64,000 nt of DNA from NCBI GenBank assembly GCA_945883825.1, contig CAMCYF010000006.1, forward strand, positions 1-64,000, in the 5' to 3' direction. Position 1 is the stretch's first letter. Each line of letters starts with the position of its first letter. This stretch comes from Chitinophaga pinensis. GTDB taxonomy: Bacteria; Bacteroidota; Bacteroidia; Flavobacteriales_D; Crocinitomicaceae. Under the pieces are notes generated by a model. That model did no database searches. It was not told where the DNA came from and saw nothing but the letters and a program-made list of their open reading frames with translations. The translations under genes and the position numbers were made by a program. Positions 26,018 through 35,834 of the stretch are shown here, piece by piece.

Positions 26018-27105
26018 TTTGGGTTATTAGCCAACAGATTAAGATGAAGCAAGGCTTCGCCAATTTCAGCTTCATTTATTTCGCTATCATAAACGGCAGA
26101 TCCAATGCCCTTTAGTAAGCTACATAAAATTTTTCCAGAATGATTTTTTTTGTCTTGATACATAAAGGAAATTATTTCTGGCACCTCATCGAGTTCAATT
26201 GACACCATCGGAAAACTTGCTGTAATTGTTGCTTCAATATCCCTAAATTCTTCTAAAGAAATAAATTTTCTTTTCATAGAGATATGTGCTTCGGCGCACA
26301 TTCCTAAAGCTACTGCGTGACCATGAGAAATTTGTCTTTTGTTTAATTGGTAGCCCTCAAGCGCATGACCAATTGTGTGTCCAAAATTCAATATTTTTCG
26401 CAATCCTCCTTCTAATGGATCTTTGTCTATAATCTTTGTTTTTATTAAAACAGAACTATGGATAACATCAAGTTGAATTAGATCATTTTCAGAATGAATT
26501 TTTTGAATTTTCAACCATAAATCCTTATCTTGAATTAGCGCATGTTTAAGCATTTCAGCATAGCCATTAAAAATTTCCTCGCCGGGAAGTGTTGCTAAAA
26601 ATAGTGGATCGATAAAAATATGTGAAGGATGAGAGAATGTACCCAATTGATTTTTATAGCCATCTAAATCAATGCCATTTTTACCCCCAATAGCTGCATC
26701 TACCATTCCAAGAAGTGAGGTTGGAACATTTATAAATTTTAATCCTCGTTTGTAAACTGAAGCAATAAATCCACCCATATCTGAAACCATTCCTCCACCT
26801 AGATTGATGATTAAATCTTTTCGAGAAACATTGTACTCTGTAAGTGCTTGCCAAACTTGAAAACACACTTCCATGACTTTATTTGTTTCGCCAGTTGGCA
26901 GCAAAACAATTTCTGCTCGCTCAAGTTTGTTAAACGAAGTAATTAAATAATCTAAGCAATTATCATGGGTGTTTTCATCAACAATTATAATAATTTTATG
27001 CGCTGAGAAGGCAGTTAAGACATTGGAAAATGAACTTTCAAGAATAGAGCCAATTTCTACTTGATAATTAGTAGCCTTTATAATTTTCATTTTCTGATTT
27101 GACAT
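26014..27105 (-). CDS. aroB: 3-dehydroquinate synthase
   Basis: The ATG at 27105 gives 363 residues. Motifs include the NAD site LPTGETNK near 77, LINLGGGMVSDMGGF near 101-115, FINVPTSLLGMVDAAIGGKNG near 124-144 (only part quoted: VPTSLLGMVDAAIGGKNG), metal ligands around NGYAEMLKHALI and GHTIGHALE, and a late HGHAVALGM. It makes 3-dehydroquinate in the shikimate pathway. It is convergent with glmM and divergent from the proline dehydrogenase gene. Confidence 0.96.
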   Translation of the reverse strand: MSNQKMKIIKATNYQVEIGSILESSFSNVLTAFSAHKIIIIVDENTHDNCLDYLITSFNKLERAEIVLLPTGETNKVMEVCFQVWQALTEYNVSRKDLIINLGGGMVSDMGGFIASVYKRGLKFINVPTSLLGMVDAAIGGKNGIDLDGYKNQLGTFSHPSHIFIDPLFLATLPGEEIFNGYAEMLKHALIQDKDLWLKIQKIHSENDLIQLDVIHSSVLIKTKIIDKDPLEGGLRKILNFGHTIGHALEGYQLNKRQISHGHAVALGMCAEAHISMKRKFISLEEFRDIEATITASFPMVSIELDEVPEIISFMYQDKKNHSGKILCSLLKGIGSAVYDSEINEAEIGEALLHLNLLANNPN

Positions 27106-27154
27106 CAAAATTAATTAAACTTTTCTGAACGCAACTTCGTAATAAAAAAGCAAT

Positions 27155-27162
27155 TACTTTTG
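27155..27162 (+). promoter_or_regulatory. Bacteroidota -7 element before proline dehydrogenase
   Basis: TACTTTTG, exact consensus match, ends 4 nt before the ATG at 27167. Predicted +1 is 27166, giving an essentially leaderless transcript. Confidence 0.45.
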
Positions 27163-27166
27163 TGCC

Positions 27167-28336
27167 ATGTTATCCTTCGAAAATACAGAAATTGCCTTTA
27201 AGAGTAAATCTACTTCTGATTTAAAAAAAGCATATTGGTTGTTTAAGATCGTTTCGTCTCCTATCATTGTGAAAATTGGAAAAGTAGCTACTAATTTTGC
27301 CCTAAGTTTGCGTTTACCGATTCGTAAAATTGTTAAAGCAACCATTTTCAAACAATTTTGTGGCGGAGAAAGCATTCAAGATTGCAGAAATAAAATGGAG
27401 GAATTAGCAACTTTTAAAGTTGGGACAATTTTAGATTATTCTATAGAAGGAAAAACGACAGATGAAGATTTCGAGCAAACAGTTGAAATAATTATTCAGA
27501 CAATTCAAGAAGGAATAAACAATAAAAATATTCCTTTTGCCGTGTTTAAAGTGACAGGAATTGGCAGTATAAATTTATTAGAAATGGCTTCCGATGAGAA
27601 TTGTATACTCAATGAATCACAAATACTTGAATTAGAGGGAATAAAGAATAGAATTGATCGAATTTGTGCTGCTGCACATAGTGCAATGATTCCTGTTTTC
27701 ATTGATGCTGAAGAATCGTGGATTCAAGCAATAATTGACACCTGGGCGCTGGAAATGATGCTAAAATACAATCTTGAAAAAGCAATCGTATACAATACAT
27801 TGCAAATGTACCGTCATGACCGCATAGAATTTCTTACAAGTTGCTCTGAAAACGCAAAAAAGCATGGAATAAAATATGGAATAAAATTAGTGCGAGGCGC
27901 ATATATGGAAAAAGAAAGAGCTCGCGCTCAAAAACTAGGATATCCTTCCCCAATTTATCCAGATAAAAATGCAAGTGACGATGCGTACAATACAGCTTTA
28001 AAATTCATCCTAGAACATGAAATGCTTTTTGCGCTTTGTGCAGGCACACACAATGAAGAAAGTTCATTATTGCTAACCCAAGAATTAGAGAGAAAGCAAA
28101 TTTCAAGGGACAATGACAAATTTTACTTTGCCCAATTGCTTGGTATGAGCGATCACATTTCCTTCAACTTATCAAATGCTGGTTTTAAAGTAGCAAAATA
28201 TGTTCCTTTTGGACCTGTAAAAGAAGTGATGCCCTATTTATTGAGGCGTGCAGATGAAAATACTTCAGTTGCTGGTCAAACAGGCAGGGAACTTTCTTTG
28301 ATAATCAAAGAGTTAAATCGAAGAAAGAAGAATTAA
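27167..28336 (+). CDS. proline dehydrogenase (FAD-dependent)
   Basis: 389 residues. The family beta/alpha-barrel motifs are present: FAVFKVTGIG, VFIDAEESWIQ, ALEMMLKYN, YGIKLVRGAYMEKERARAQ with the catalytic Arg-rich loop, ALCAGTHNEES, FAQLLGMSDHISF and PYLLRRADENTS near the end. It oxidises proline to pyrroline-5-carboxylate. It is a stand-alone enzyme without the aldehyde dehydrogenase part of PutA. The stop overlaps the convergent T9SS-sorted gene by 4 bp. Confidence 0.93.
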   Translation: MLSFENTEIAFKSKSTSDLKKAYWLFKIVSSPIIVKIGKVATNFALSLRLPIRKIVKATIFKQFCGGESIQDCRNKMEELATFKVGTILDYSIEGKTTDEDFEQTVEIIIQTIQEGINNKNIPFAVFKVTGIGSINLLEMASDENCILNESQILELEGIKNRIDRICAAAHSAMIPVFIDAEESWIQAIIDTWALEMMLKYNLEKAIVYNTLQMYRHDRIEFLTSCSENAKKHGIKYGIKLVRGAYMEKERARAQKLGYPSPIYPDKNASDDAYNTALKFILEHEMLFALCAGTHNEESSLLLTQELERKQISRDNDKFYFAQLLGMSDHISFNLSNAGFKVAKYVPFGPVKEVMPYLLRRADENTSVAGQTGRELSLIIKELNRRKKN

Positions 28337-29808
28337 TTTACCTTGATTATTTTTTGATAAAAACTATCTCCTAATTTCACAAAATAAGCACCTGGACTCA
28401 AATTACTAGTTTCAATAGTTGTTTCTCCAAAAATATCAAACTTTAAAACCTCTTCTAATAAAGCATTGTAAATAATTCCTTGAATTGGAATTTCAGAAGA
28501 AAGTGAAATGGTTAGTTCCTCATTAAAAGGATTTGGCGAAATTTTAGCTTGGATTGTATTTGCAAGACTTTCGATTTCAACCAACTGATTCAGTGTATTT
28601 ACATTGAATGTAATTGGAAAATCATTATTGGCTCCAACTTTCATTACATAAATATTTGATCCCCCATTACTTGTATTTGCAAAAAGCCCAGTTGAAGAAT
28701 TTGTTCCGACTAGTACATATGCTCCATCATTTGTTACTAATAACTGACCAGCCTCGTCTAATCCCTCATTAATAATACCATGATACTGATTTAACCAATA
28801 AAGGACAATTCCATCAAAATTAGCGACGAAAATATTATAATCTTGTTCTTCAAATCCACTATTTATTTTACCATAGGCAATTACAATTTTATTTTGACTC
28901 GATAAAAATGAAACTTCACTAAAATAAGTAGATACTATTGGATCTAAATTTTCATTAGTATTTTGATAAATTAAATTACTATCTAAGTCAAATATTCCAG
29001 CATATTCATCAAACTTTTCAGGGTTGACCTCTCTAAAACCGATAACATAAATTTTATTAAGTCCTAGTGATAAATCGCTTACACCATATTTTCCAGCTAA
29101 ATCACTTACAGTATTTTCCCAAATAATGGTTCCTTGGGCATTCATTTTTAATATAAATCCTTTTACAAGATTTGAATCAGGGATAAACATTTCTCCCCCA
29201 ATAATAAACAGAGAATCCTGCACACCAATAATTGAATTGGCACGATCTTCACCAATGCTTCCAATGGTTTTAGTCCACAAAGTATCACCATTTTTATCAG
29301 CATGAATAATAAGAATATCAGATGCTTCACCATTTGTAGCTTGAACTTCTCCAACCATTAAAATTGTTGAGTCTTTCGTCCAAATTGCGTCATTAATTCG
29401 TTCCCAATTGCTTGGTTTTCCGTAGGTTTTTTCCCATAATTTATTCCCGTTAAGATCAGTTTTTACAAGATATGCATCAAAATCTCCTACCCCAAAAGAA
29501 TTTGAAAAGCCGGCTATATAATAACCTAAATCAGCATTGTACAAAACCCTTTTTCCTGCTTCTGATTCTGCACCGCCATAACTTTGACTCCATAAATAAT
29601 TTCCTTCAGCATCAATTTTTAATAGGAAAGCTTGTGAACTTTCACTCCAACTACTGGAACTTCCTGTAATAACATAACTTGAATCTTCTAACTGAACAAT
29701 TCCTTCTCCACGATCGTATCCGGATCCTGAGTATAATTTAAAAAAACTATTCTGTCCATAGCTTAGCAATGAAACACATAAAATTATAAAGCTTATTAAA
29801 ATGCGCAT
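28333..29808 (-). CDS. secreted protein with T9SS type A sorting domain
   Basis: 491 residues with a signal peptide (MRILISFIILCVSLLSYGQ). The body consists of repeated blade-like units of about 50 residues with the pattern GGxxxDxxLxKxDxxGNxLWxKTYG (blocks YLWSQSYGGAESEAGKR, GNKLWEKTYGK, GDTLWTKTIGS), typical of beta-propeller surface proteins. The last 75 residues carry a sorting domain (KISPNPFNEELTISL and PGAYFVKLG ... QKIIKVN), marking it for T9SS export. It is the third gene of a surface-protein trio and overlaps the barrel gene by 13 bp. Confidence 0.9.
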   Translation of the reverse strand: MRILISFIILCVSLLSYGQNSFFKLYSGSGYDRGEGIVQLEDSSYVITGSSSSWSESSQAFLLKIDAEGNYLWSQSYGGAESEAGKRVLYNADLGYYIAGFSNSFGVGDFDAYLVKTDLNGNKLWEKTYGKPSNWERINDAIWTKDSTILMVGEVQATNGEASDILIIHADKNGDTLWTKTIGSIGEDRANSIIGVQDSLFIIGGEMFIPDSNLVKGFILKMNAQGTIIWENTVSDLAGKYGVSDLSLGLNKIYVIGFREVNPEKFDEYAGIFDLDSNLIYQNTNENLDPIVSTYFSEVSFLSSQNKIVIAYGKINSGFEEQDYNIFVANFDGIVLYWLNQYHGIINEGLDEAGQLLVTNDGAYVLVGTNSSTGLFANTSNGGSNIYVMKVGANNDFPITFNVNTLNQLVEIESLANTIQAKISPNPFNEELTISLSSEIPIQGIIYNALLEEVLKFDIFGETTIETSNLSPGAYFVKLGDSFYQKIIKVN

Positions 29809-31010
29809 TGTAGACGAAGTATTAAAGATTCACCATTTTTACTTATCAAATTTTCACTCGCTAAAGCAAGATTCCAATTTCGAAGTTTTAATGAAGAGTA
29901 CATTCCTAAGCGATAAGAAGTAAAACCACCATAACTTCCATTTAATCCTATATTTAAATTCTTTCCAAGCCGATAGTTTGCTCCAATGAATAGCATTGGT
30001 GTGTAAATAGAGGAAAGATACATTCGTATGCCATAAAATTCTTGTAGGCGGTTTTTGGAATTTTCATTGATTAATTTAGAAACTTGCAAAAAACCGGGTA
30101 AAAAAACAATAGATTTTTTTTCAGAATTTAAAATGCCAACTGAATCTAAGATATTGGACGGCGAAGATAGAAAATCTCCATTGTTTAATAATTGATCGAA
30201 AGTATATCCTGTAAAAGTATAAACTGAATCAGCTCTGTAGAATGTTTGTGCTTGTGTTAGAGAAACAAGCCCCAGATTACGCCCTAGAAATTGAATGTAA
30301 TTTGATTCATCTGCTTTATAAGTCAAGGGGATTCGAATATCGAAGTCGATTCCTAATCCCAATCCATTAGAAAAACTTGTTGAGTTTATAAAACTAGCTT
30401 CCCCGTCAAAAAGAACAATTAATGTATCTCCCTCATTTGATTGGTATATTCCTCCCGTATTAATTTTTGCAGAAAGTGTATTTGTCAAATTAAAGACATT
30501 TAAACAAACTGACGATTTAGATTTTTTATCTAGCCAACCAAAGCCTAATTTCTCAAAAGAATAAGCTGAAATTTTAGTCCCTGAAAATGAAGCAAGTTGC
30601 CCCTGGTACATTTCATTACCATAAAAAGTTACCCCGAATAAATCTTTTGAATATTGGGCGGCGAGAAAAGTGTAAATCCCTGATTTTATAATAAACCCCC
30701 AATTTTTTTTCTTAAATAAATTTACAGAAAAGTTTCGGTATTCAATTTCAGCACTTACATCAGTCCCAAAGCGATTTAAATCGCCGTGTAACTTAAAACT
30801 TTTGTTTTTAATAGCCTCTGTGATTTCTCCACCATAGAATAATTTTTTTGTGAGAGAATTATTCAATGATGTTGAAGAATAATTTGCACAAGCTGAAAAA
30901 ATAATTTCATTTTTACTTTTAATCAATGTGTCATGTTGAACTGGACACCAATGTTGGGCATTAAATAGAAAGACGACAAAAAGAAAATTAAAAAGAAAAA
31001 AATATTTCAT
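29796..31010 (-). CDS. DUF5723-type outer-membrane beta-barrel protein
   Basis: 404 residues with a signal peptide (MKYFFLFNFLFVVFLFNAQ). The rest alternates hydrophobic/aromatic and polar strands and resembles the DUF5723 family of Bacteroidota barrels related to PorP/SprF (examples FGWLDKKSKSSVCLNVFNLT; NLNIGLNGSYGGFTSYRLG). It probably lies in the outer membrane. Its ATG overlaps the upstream lipoprotein stop by one base (TAATG) and its 3' end overlaps the T9SS-sorted protein. The three are therefore translated together and may form a surface complex. Confidence 0.8.
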   Translation of the reverse strand: MKYFFLFNFLFVVFLFNAQHWCPVQHDTLIKSKNEIIFSACANYSSTSLNNSLTKKLFYGGEITEAIKNKSFKLHGDLNRFGTDVSAEIEYRNFSVNLFKKKNWGFIIKSGIYTFLAAQYSKDLFGVTFYGNEMYQGQLASFSGTKISAYSFEKLGFGWLDKKSKSSVCLNVFNLTNTLSAKINTGGIYQSNEGDTLIVLFDGEASFINSTSFSNGLGLGIDFDIRIPLTYKADESNYIQFLGRNLGLVSLTQAQTFYRADSVYTFTGYTFDQLLNNGDFLSSPSNILDSVGILNSEKKSIVFLPGFLQVSKLINENSKNRLQEFYGIRMYLSSIYTPMLFIGANYRLGKNLNIGLNGSYGGFTSYRLGMYSSLKLRNWNLALASENLISKNGESLILRLQCAF

Positions 31011-32599
31011 TAATAGACAATTTCAGCATTTAATTTTAATCTCAATTTTATACCTAAAAAAGCACCAAATGGAATAGATTGTGCTTCATTTTGACCAGAA
31101 GATGGACTTGGTGTATCAAATTTAGCTTGTACAACAATTTTTTTAATTTTATCAAGATTCTTTACAATATCTTCTGTTAAGACAAAGTCAAGCAAAGAAG
31201 ATTTTTCAAATAATCCAGATTGATTATTTAAAGAACCCAATAAGCTGGAATAAATTTGACTAGTTGCATTAATTGTAAACAAAATAGAACCATTTTCATT
31301 GAGCAAATATAAAATCGGTTCGCAGGCTAAGGGAAAAGCATTCGTTGCACTTAAGCTTAGAAGTCCTGATTTTGCATGTGTCTTATTAGAATTCTGTTTT
31401 AAGTCTATGTTAAAAGTATCTCTGAGAGTTAAGCCATCTGCACCAACTATTAAAGGAATTTGTGATTTAATTTTGATTTTGAGTCGACTATTTGCAAAAA
31501 TCTCATCATTTCCCCCTGAAACATTTCCCCAAGGATTTAACTGTAATTTATATGCCAATTGGTGGGAAGACCCTAAATTCACTAAATAATTTTCAATGTT
31601 GCTATTTGTAGCATTAAAAATCAAATGCTGACTTGAAGATTGCAAACTATTCCAAGAGCCTGTTGCCGGAGAAATCAAAAAATCATTTCCCAAGTTAGAG
31701 GAAACCAATTGAGAAGTGTTTCCGCTAGAATTTGTATTTTCAGCGCTAATTATCTTGCCTTTTATCCCAAATTTCATCCCATTTTCAATTTCAAAATCTA
31801 AATTAGCACTTGGTAAATCCAAATTTCCCGCAACGATAGAATTAAAATAGGGAACAAGGAATTCTGCAGTTTCAGAAATCAAAGTATTACCAAAATAACC
31901 TTTTGCATAACTAAATTTCAAGCCACTCAACTCAGCTGAAAAAGAAAAATCATTGTTTGAAGATATTGCAACTGATGGACCAGTTGGATCAGAGGTAATA
32001 ATTAATTGTGATTGAAGTTTATTATATCCTAAACCATTTACTCCTCTTAAGTCAAAAGAGTATCCAGATATATCTAAGCGTTCCTCTGCGCTTCCTGGTT
32101 GGGTATTTGTGCCAGCATCAACGAAAAAAATTTGCTCAAAAGCAAGGCCATTTTTTGTTATTCCAGGCAAAATAATTTTAAAATAAACTTTGGTGGCAAT
32201 AGAATTATAAACTTTTAACTTTATTGAGCCGGAGGAAACATCTACTTTTTTTAATTGTACGTCATTTAAATTAAAGGAATGTTCTTCGATAGTATTTGCA
32301 AAATTATATCCAGCAGGGACATTGCTTAAACTAAAATTCAGATTAAAACTTTGATTAATTGTTGTATCTGGAAAACCTACAAGGTCAGAAAGACCAAGAT
32401 TTAAAATAGTTCGACTTAAATCTAAATCAATTGAAGTTTGATTACTCGAAACTAGAGTTGAATCGTTATATAAATTGGAAAGACTAATTGTATCTGAAAT
32501 AATAGGTGCAGACCAATCTGTATTCCAAGTCGTCTGTTTCTTTTTACAAGAACAGATTAGAATTGTTAAAAGTAATAAAATAAAAAACTGTCTTTTCAC
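31010..32599 (-). CDS. large beta-rich lipoprotein of unknown function
   Basis: I place the start at GTG 32599, giving VKRQFFILLLLTILICSCKKK, a lipoprotein signal with Cys at 19, and 529 residues. The nearest in-frame ATG at 32668 lies inside the thiolase gene and would bury the signal. An AGAGG sequence just precedes the GTG, unusual in this organism. The mature part is Ser/Asn-rich and beta-rich, with no domain I recognise; stretches such as LDLSRTILNLGLSDLVGFPD suggest repeated strands. The first of three coupled surface genes, it starts 20 bp after the thiolase stop. Confidence 0.75.
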   Translation of the reverse strand: MKRQFFILLLLTILICSCKKKQTTWNTDWSAPIISDTISLSNLYNDSTLVSSNQTSIDLDLSRTILNLGLSDLVGFPDTTINQSFNLNFSLSNVPAGYNFANTIEEHSFNLNDVQLKKVDVSSGSIKLKVYNSIATKVYFKIILPGITKNGLAFEQIFFVDAGTNTQPGSAEERLDISGYSFDLRGVNGLGYNKLQSQLIITSDPTGPSVAISSNNDFSFSAELSGLKFSYAKGYFGNTLISETAEFLVPYFNSIVAGNLDLPSANLDFEIENGMKFGIKGKIISAENTNSSGNTSQLVSSNLGNDFLISPATGSWNSLQSSSQHLIFNATNSNIENYLVNLGSSHQLAYKLQLNPWGNVSGGNDEIFANSRLKIKIKSQIPLIVGADGLTLRDTFNIDLKQNSNKTHAKSGLLSLSATNAFPLACEPILYLLNENGSILFTINATSQIYSSLLGSLNNQSGLFEKSSLLDFVLTEDIVKNLDKIKKIVVQAKFDTPSPSSGQNEAQSIPFGAFLGIKLRLKLNAEIVY

Positions 32600-32619
32600 C
32601 TCTAGATTATCAATTAAAA

Positions 32620-33828
32620 TTAAGTTCTTTCTAGTATAGTAGCATAACCTTGACCAACACCTATACACATTGTTACAAGAGCATAACGCTTTGAGCTTTC
32701 TTGAAGTTGCCTTGCCGCTGTCAAAAGTAATCGAGTTCCTGACATTCCAAGGGGATGACCAAGTGCAATAGCACCTCCGTTTGGATTGATCCGAGGGTCA
32801 TTATCTGCTAATCCTAGCGCACGTGTACAAGCTAAAACTTGTGCTGCAAAAGCCTCGTTTAATTCTAAAATATCCATATCTTCTAGAGTTAAACCCGCCC
32901 GTTTAAGTGCTTTTTGAGATGCAAAAACCGGTCCAATTCCCATAATACTTGGTTCTACACCAGCAACTGCAGCACTAACAATTCTTGCCAATGGTTTTAA
33001 ATTATGATTTACAAGTCCTTCGCCAGAAGAAATCAACAATGCGGCTGCACCATCATTTAAGCCAGAAGAATTTCCAGCGGTAACAGATCCATCTTTTTTA
33101 AATGCCGGTTTTAATCCTGCTAAACTTTCCATGCTCGTATTTGCTCGAGCAAATTCATCTTTTTGAAATATTATTGATTCTTTTTTCTTTTGAGGAATAG
33201 TTAAAGGAGCGATTTCGCCATTAAAAAAACCATTTACTTGTGCTTTCGCTACTTTTTCTTGCGACCAACAAGCAAATTTATCTTGAGCTTCTCTTTCAAT
33301 ACTGTATTTTTCAACTAAATTTTCTGCCGTCATTCCCATAGCATCAACGCCATAAAGTCCCTCCATTTTGGGATTTATAAACCGCCAACCAAAGGCAGAA
33401 TCATACATTTGCGCATCTCTTCCAAATGCAGTTGAAGTTTTTGAAATCACCCATGGACCACGAGTCATATGTTCAACACCACCAGCAATGTACAATTCGC
33501 CTGCTCCATCTTTGATTGCTCTTGCAGCATTAATTGTTGCTGCCATTCCAGATGCACACAAACGGTTCACTGTTTCGCCAGCTACTCCAACTGGAAGTCC
33601 GGCCAATAATCCAGCCATTCTTGCTATATTTCGATTATCTTCACCAGCTTGATTAGCACAACCAAGAATAACATCTTCGATTGCATTAAGATCTAAATTT
33701 GGATGACGATCGATTAAACTTTTGATAGCAAAAGCAGCTAAATCATCTGCTCGCATTGTGGCCAATGTTCCACCCAAACTACCAATTGCTGTTCGAATTC
33801 CGTCAACAATATAAACTTCCTTGGACAT
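32620..33828 (-). CDS. acetyl-CoA C-acyltransferase (thiolase)
   Basis: 402 residues with all thiolase signatures: nucleophile Cys in NRLCASGMAATINAARAI (near 88), NEAFAAQVLACTRALGL with active-site His region GGAIALGHPLGMSGTR (near 350) and the second Cys in VTMCIGVGQGYA (near 390). It cleaves or forms 3-oxoacyl-CoA in fatty-acid or aromatic degradation; which chain length cannot be told. The gene directly precedes the surface trio but shows no functional link to it. Confidence 0.93.
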   Translation of the reverse strand: MSKEVYIVDGIRTAIGSLGGTLATMRADDLAAFAIKSLIDRHPNLDLNAIEDVILGCANQAGEDNRNIARMAGLLAGLPVGVAGETVNRLCASGMAATINAARAIKDGAGELYIAGGVEHMTRGPWVISKTSTAFGRDAQMYDSAFGWRFINPKMEGLYGVDAMGMTAENLVEKYSIEREAQDKFACWSQEKVAKAQVNGFFNGEIAPLTIPQKKKESIIFQKDEFARANTSMESLAGLKPAFKKDGSVTAGNSSGLNDGAAALLISSGEGLVNHNLKPLARIVSAAVAGVEPSIMGIGPVFASQKALKRAGLTLEDMDILELNEAFAAQVLACTRALGLADNDPRINPNGGAIALGHPLGMSGTRLLLTAARQLQESSKRYALVTMCIGVGQGYATILERT

Positions 33829-33921
33829 CTAATTTTAATTTTGCCTTAAAATTACAATTTTCGATTGAATTGCATCAATTCGTAGCGAATTGTTATTTTT
33901 ACAGAATAACTAGTACAAAAA

Positions 33922-35316
33922 ATGCAAATTAGCATTAACTCCACTCAGATTGAACACCTCACTACTCTTTTAAAAGAAAAAGCAATTGTTCTTTATGATA
34001 CGCTTGTTGAATATGGGCACGATGAAACAGAAGATTTAAGTTATCCGCCTGCAATAGTTTTAAAGCCAACGAGTGTAGCAGAAATATCTGAGATCATGCG
34101 TTATTGTCACTCAGAAAAAATTCCAGTAACACCTGCAGGTGCTCGCACAGGACTTAGTGGAGGATCTCTTCCAATTCATGGAGGTGTTTTGCTTTCAATG
34201 GAGAAGTTTAATAAAATTCTAAAAATTGACGAAAAAAATCACCAAGTAATAACCGAACCTGGCGTAATTACTCAAGTTTTACAAGATGCAGTTAAGGAAA
34301 AAGGACTTTTTTATCCACCAGATCCAGCAAGTAAAGGTTCTTGTTTTATCGGTGGAAATGTTTCTGAAAATTCAGGTGGCCCTAAAGCAGTAAAATATGG
34401 CGTGACAAAAGATTATGTATTAAACTTGGAAGTTGTATTGCCAACCGGGGAAGTTATTTGGACTGGCGCGAATGTCTTAAAAAATGCAACGGGTTATAAT
34501 TTAACACAATTAATGGTAGGCTCTGAGGGAACACTAGCAATTATCACAAAAATAGTGTTGAAATTAATTCCGCATCCAACACATGATTTATTAATGCTAG
34601 TTCCATTTTTCGATGCTCAAAAAGCTTGCGAGGCAGTTGCAGCAATATTTCAAGCTGGAATAACACCAAGTGGACTTGAGTTTATGGAACGGGATGCTTT
34701 AATTTGGACAAAAGAATTTATTAGCGAAACTTCAGTTCTTGTTGCCGATAATCATCAATCACATTTATTAATTGAAGTAGACGGATTTGATCACGAGCAA
34801 TTGATGAAAGAATGCGAGAAAATATTTGCGGTTTTAGAAAATTTTGAAACAGACGAAATATTATTTGCCGATTCAGAAGCACAAAAAACAACACTTTGGA
34901 GTTTGAGAAGAAAAGTTGCAGAAGCTGTAAAAGCTCAATCTATTTATAAAGAAGAGGATACCGTTGTCCCTCGATTTGCGCTTCCAGAATTGCTTTATCA
35001 GGTGAAAGAAATTGGCAAAAAGTATGGTTTTAAATCTGTTTGTTATGGCCATGCGGGAGATGGAAATCTACATGTAAACATTATTAAAGGCGATCTAAGT
35101 GATGAATTTTGGGAAAAAGAGTTGTCTCTTGCTATTCGAGAAATATTTACTGAAGTCATAAAACTTGGCGGTACTATATCTGGAGAACATGGCATCGGCT
35201 TGGTTCAAAAACAATATATGGATATTGCCTTTCCGGAAATCACTTTGAATTTAATGCGTCAAATAAAAGGTGTATTTGATCCTAATAGAATTTTAAATCC
35301 AGGAAAAATATTTTAA
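33922..35316 (+). CDS. FAD-linked oxidase (GlcD/D-lactate dehydrogenase family)
   Basis: 464 residues. The N-terminal FAD-binding PCMH domain (about 35-215) contains PVTPAGARTGLSGGSLPIHGG and ENSGGPKAVKYGVTKDYVL. The C-terminal FAD-oxidase domain ends with the signature VCYGHAGDGNLHVNI and GGTISGEHGIGLVQKQYM near 390-435. It oxidises a 2-hydroxy acid such as D-lactate or glycolate; the exact substrate is not evident. A -7-like TATTTTTA lies 21 bp upstream. Confidence 0.92.
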   Translation: MQISINSTQIEHLTTLLKEKAIVLYDTLVEYGHDETEDLSYPPAIVLKPTSVAEISEIMRYCHSEKIPVTPAGARTGLSGGSLPIHGGVLLSMEKFNKILKIDEKNHQVITEPGVITQVLQDAVKEKGLFYPPDPASKGSCFIGGNVSENSGGPKAVKYGVTKDYVLNLEVVLPTGEVIWTGANVLKNATGYNLTQLMVGSEGTLAIITKIVLKLIPHPTHDLLMLVPFFDAQKACEAVAAIFQAGITPSGLEFMERDALIWTKEFISETSVLVADNHQSHLLIEVDGFDHEQLMKECEKIFAVLENFETDEILFADSEAQKTTLWSLRRKVAEAVKAQSIYKEEDTVVPRFALPELLYQVKEIGKKYGFKSVCYGHAGDGNLHVNIIKGDLSDEFWEKELSLAIREIFTEVIKLGGTISGEHGIGLVQKQYMDIAFPEITLNLMRQIKGVFDPNRILNPGKIF

Positions 35317-35370
35317 TAAAAGATCTTATTTTGGAGTGTAAGATTTTAATTTAGTTTGTACTTTTATTTT

Positions 35371-35832
35371 ATGGGACTTCAATTTCAGTTTAAAACATTT
35401 CAAGAACTCAGCACTTCTGAATTTCATGATATTATTGCTCTTCGTATAAAGGTTTTTGTTGTCGAGCAGAATTGTCCATACTTAGAATTAGATGGAAAAG
35501 ATAAAAAATGCTATCATGTGATCTGTAGGACTGGGGTTGGAGATATTGTTGCTACTGCAAGAATTGTCCCTCCAGGCTTATCGTACAAGGAAGCATCAAT
35601 TGGAAGAGTAGTTATGACAGAGGCGCTCAGAGGAAATGGAAACGGACATGAACTTATGAAGCAGTGTCTTGCATTTTCAAAAGCTGAATTTGGTGCTGTT
35701 GCAATTCGTATTTCTGCTCAAAAACATTTAGAGTCTTTTTATATGGCTCATCAATTTTTTTCTACCGGCAAAGAATACTTAGAAGACGGGATTCCACATG
35801 TGGAAATGCTTTTTAACCCAAATCTGAATTGA
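35371..35832 (+). CDS. GNAT N-acetyltransferase, ElaA-like
   Basis: The ATG at 35371 gives 153 residues (MGLQFQFKTFQELST). This is the ElaA form of GNAT: LRIKVFVVEQNCPYLELDGKD near 24-44 (quoted part FVVEQNCPYLELDGKD), then SIGRVVMTEALRGNGNGHELM, the acetyl-CoA loop, and HVEMLFNP at the end. The acceptor is unknown. A -7-like TACTTTTA ends 4 nt before the ATG. Confidence 0.9.
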   Translation: MGLQFQFKTFQELSTSEFHDIIALRIKVFVVEQNCPYLELDGKDKKCYHVICRTGVGDIVATARIVPPGLSYKEASIGRVVMTEALRGNGNGHELMKQCLAFSKAEFGAVAIRISAQKHLESFYMAHQFFSTGKEYLEDGIPHVEMLFNPNLN

Positions 35833-35834
35833 TT

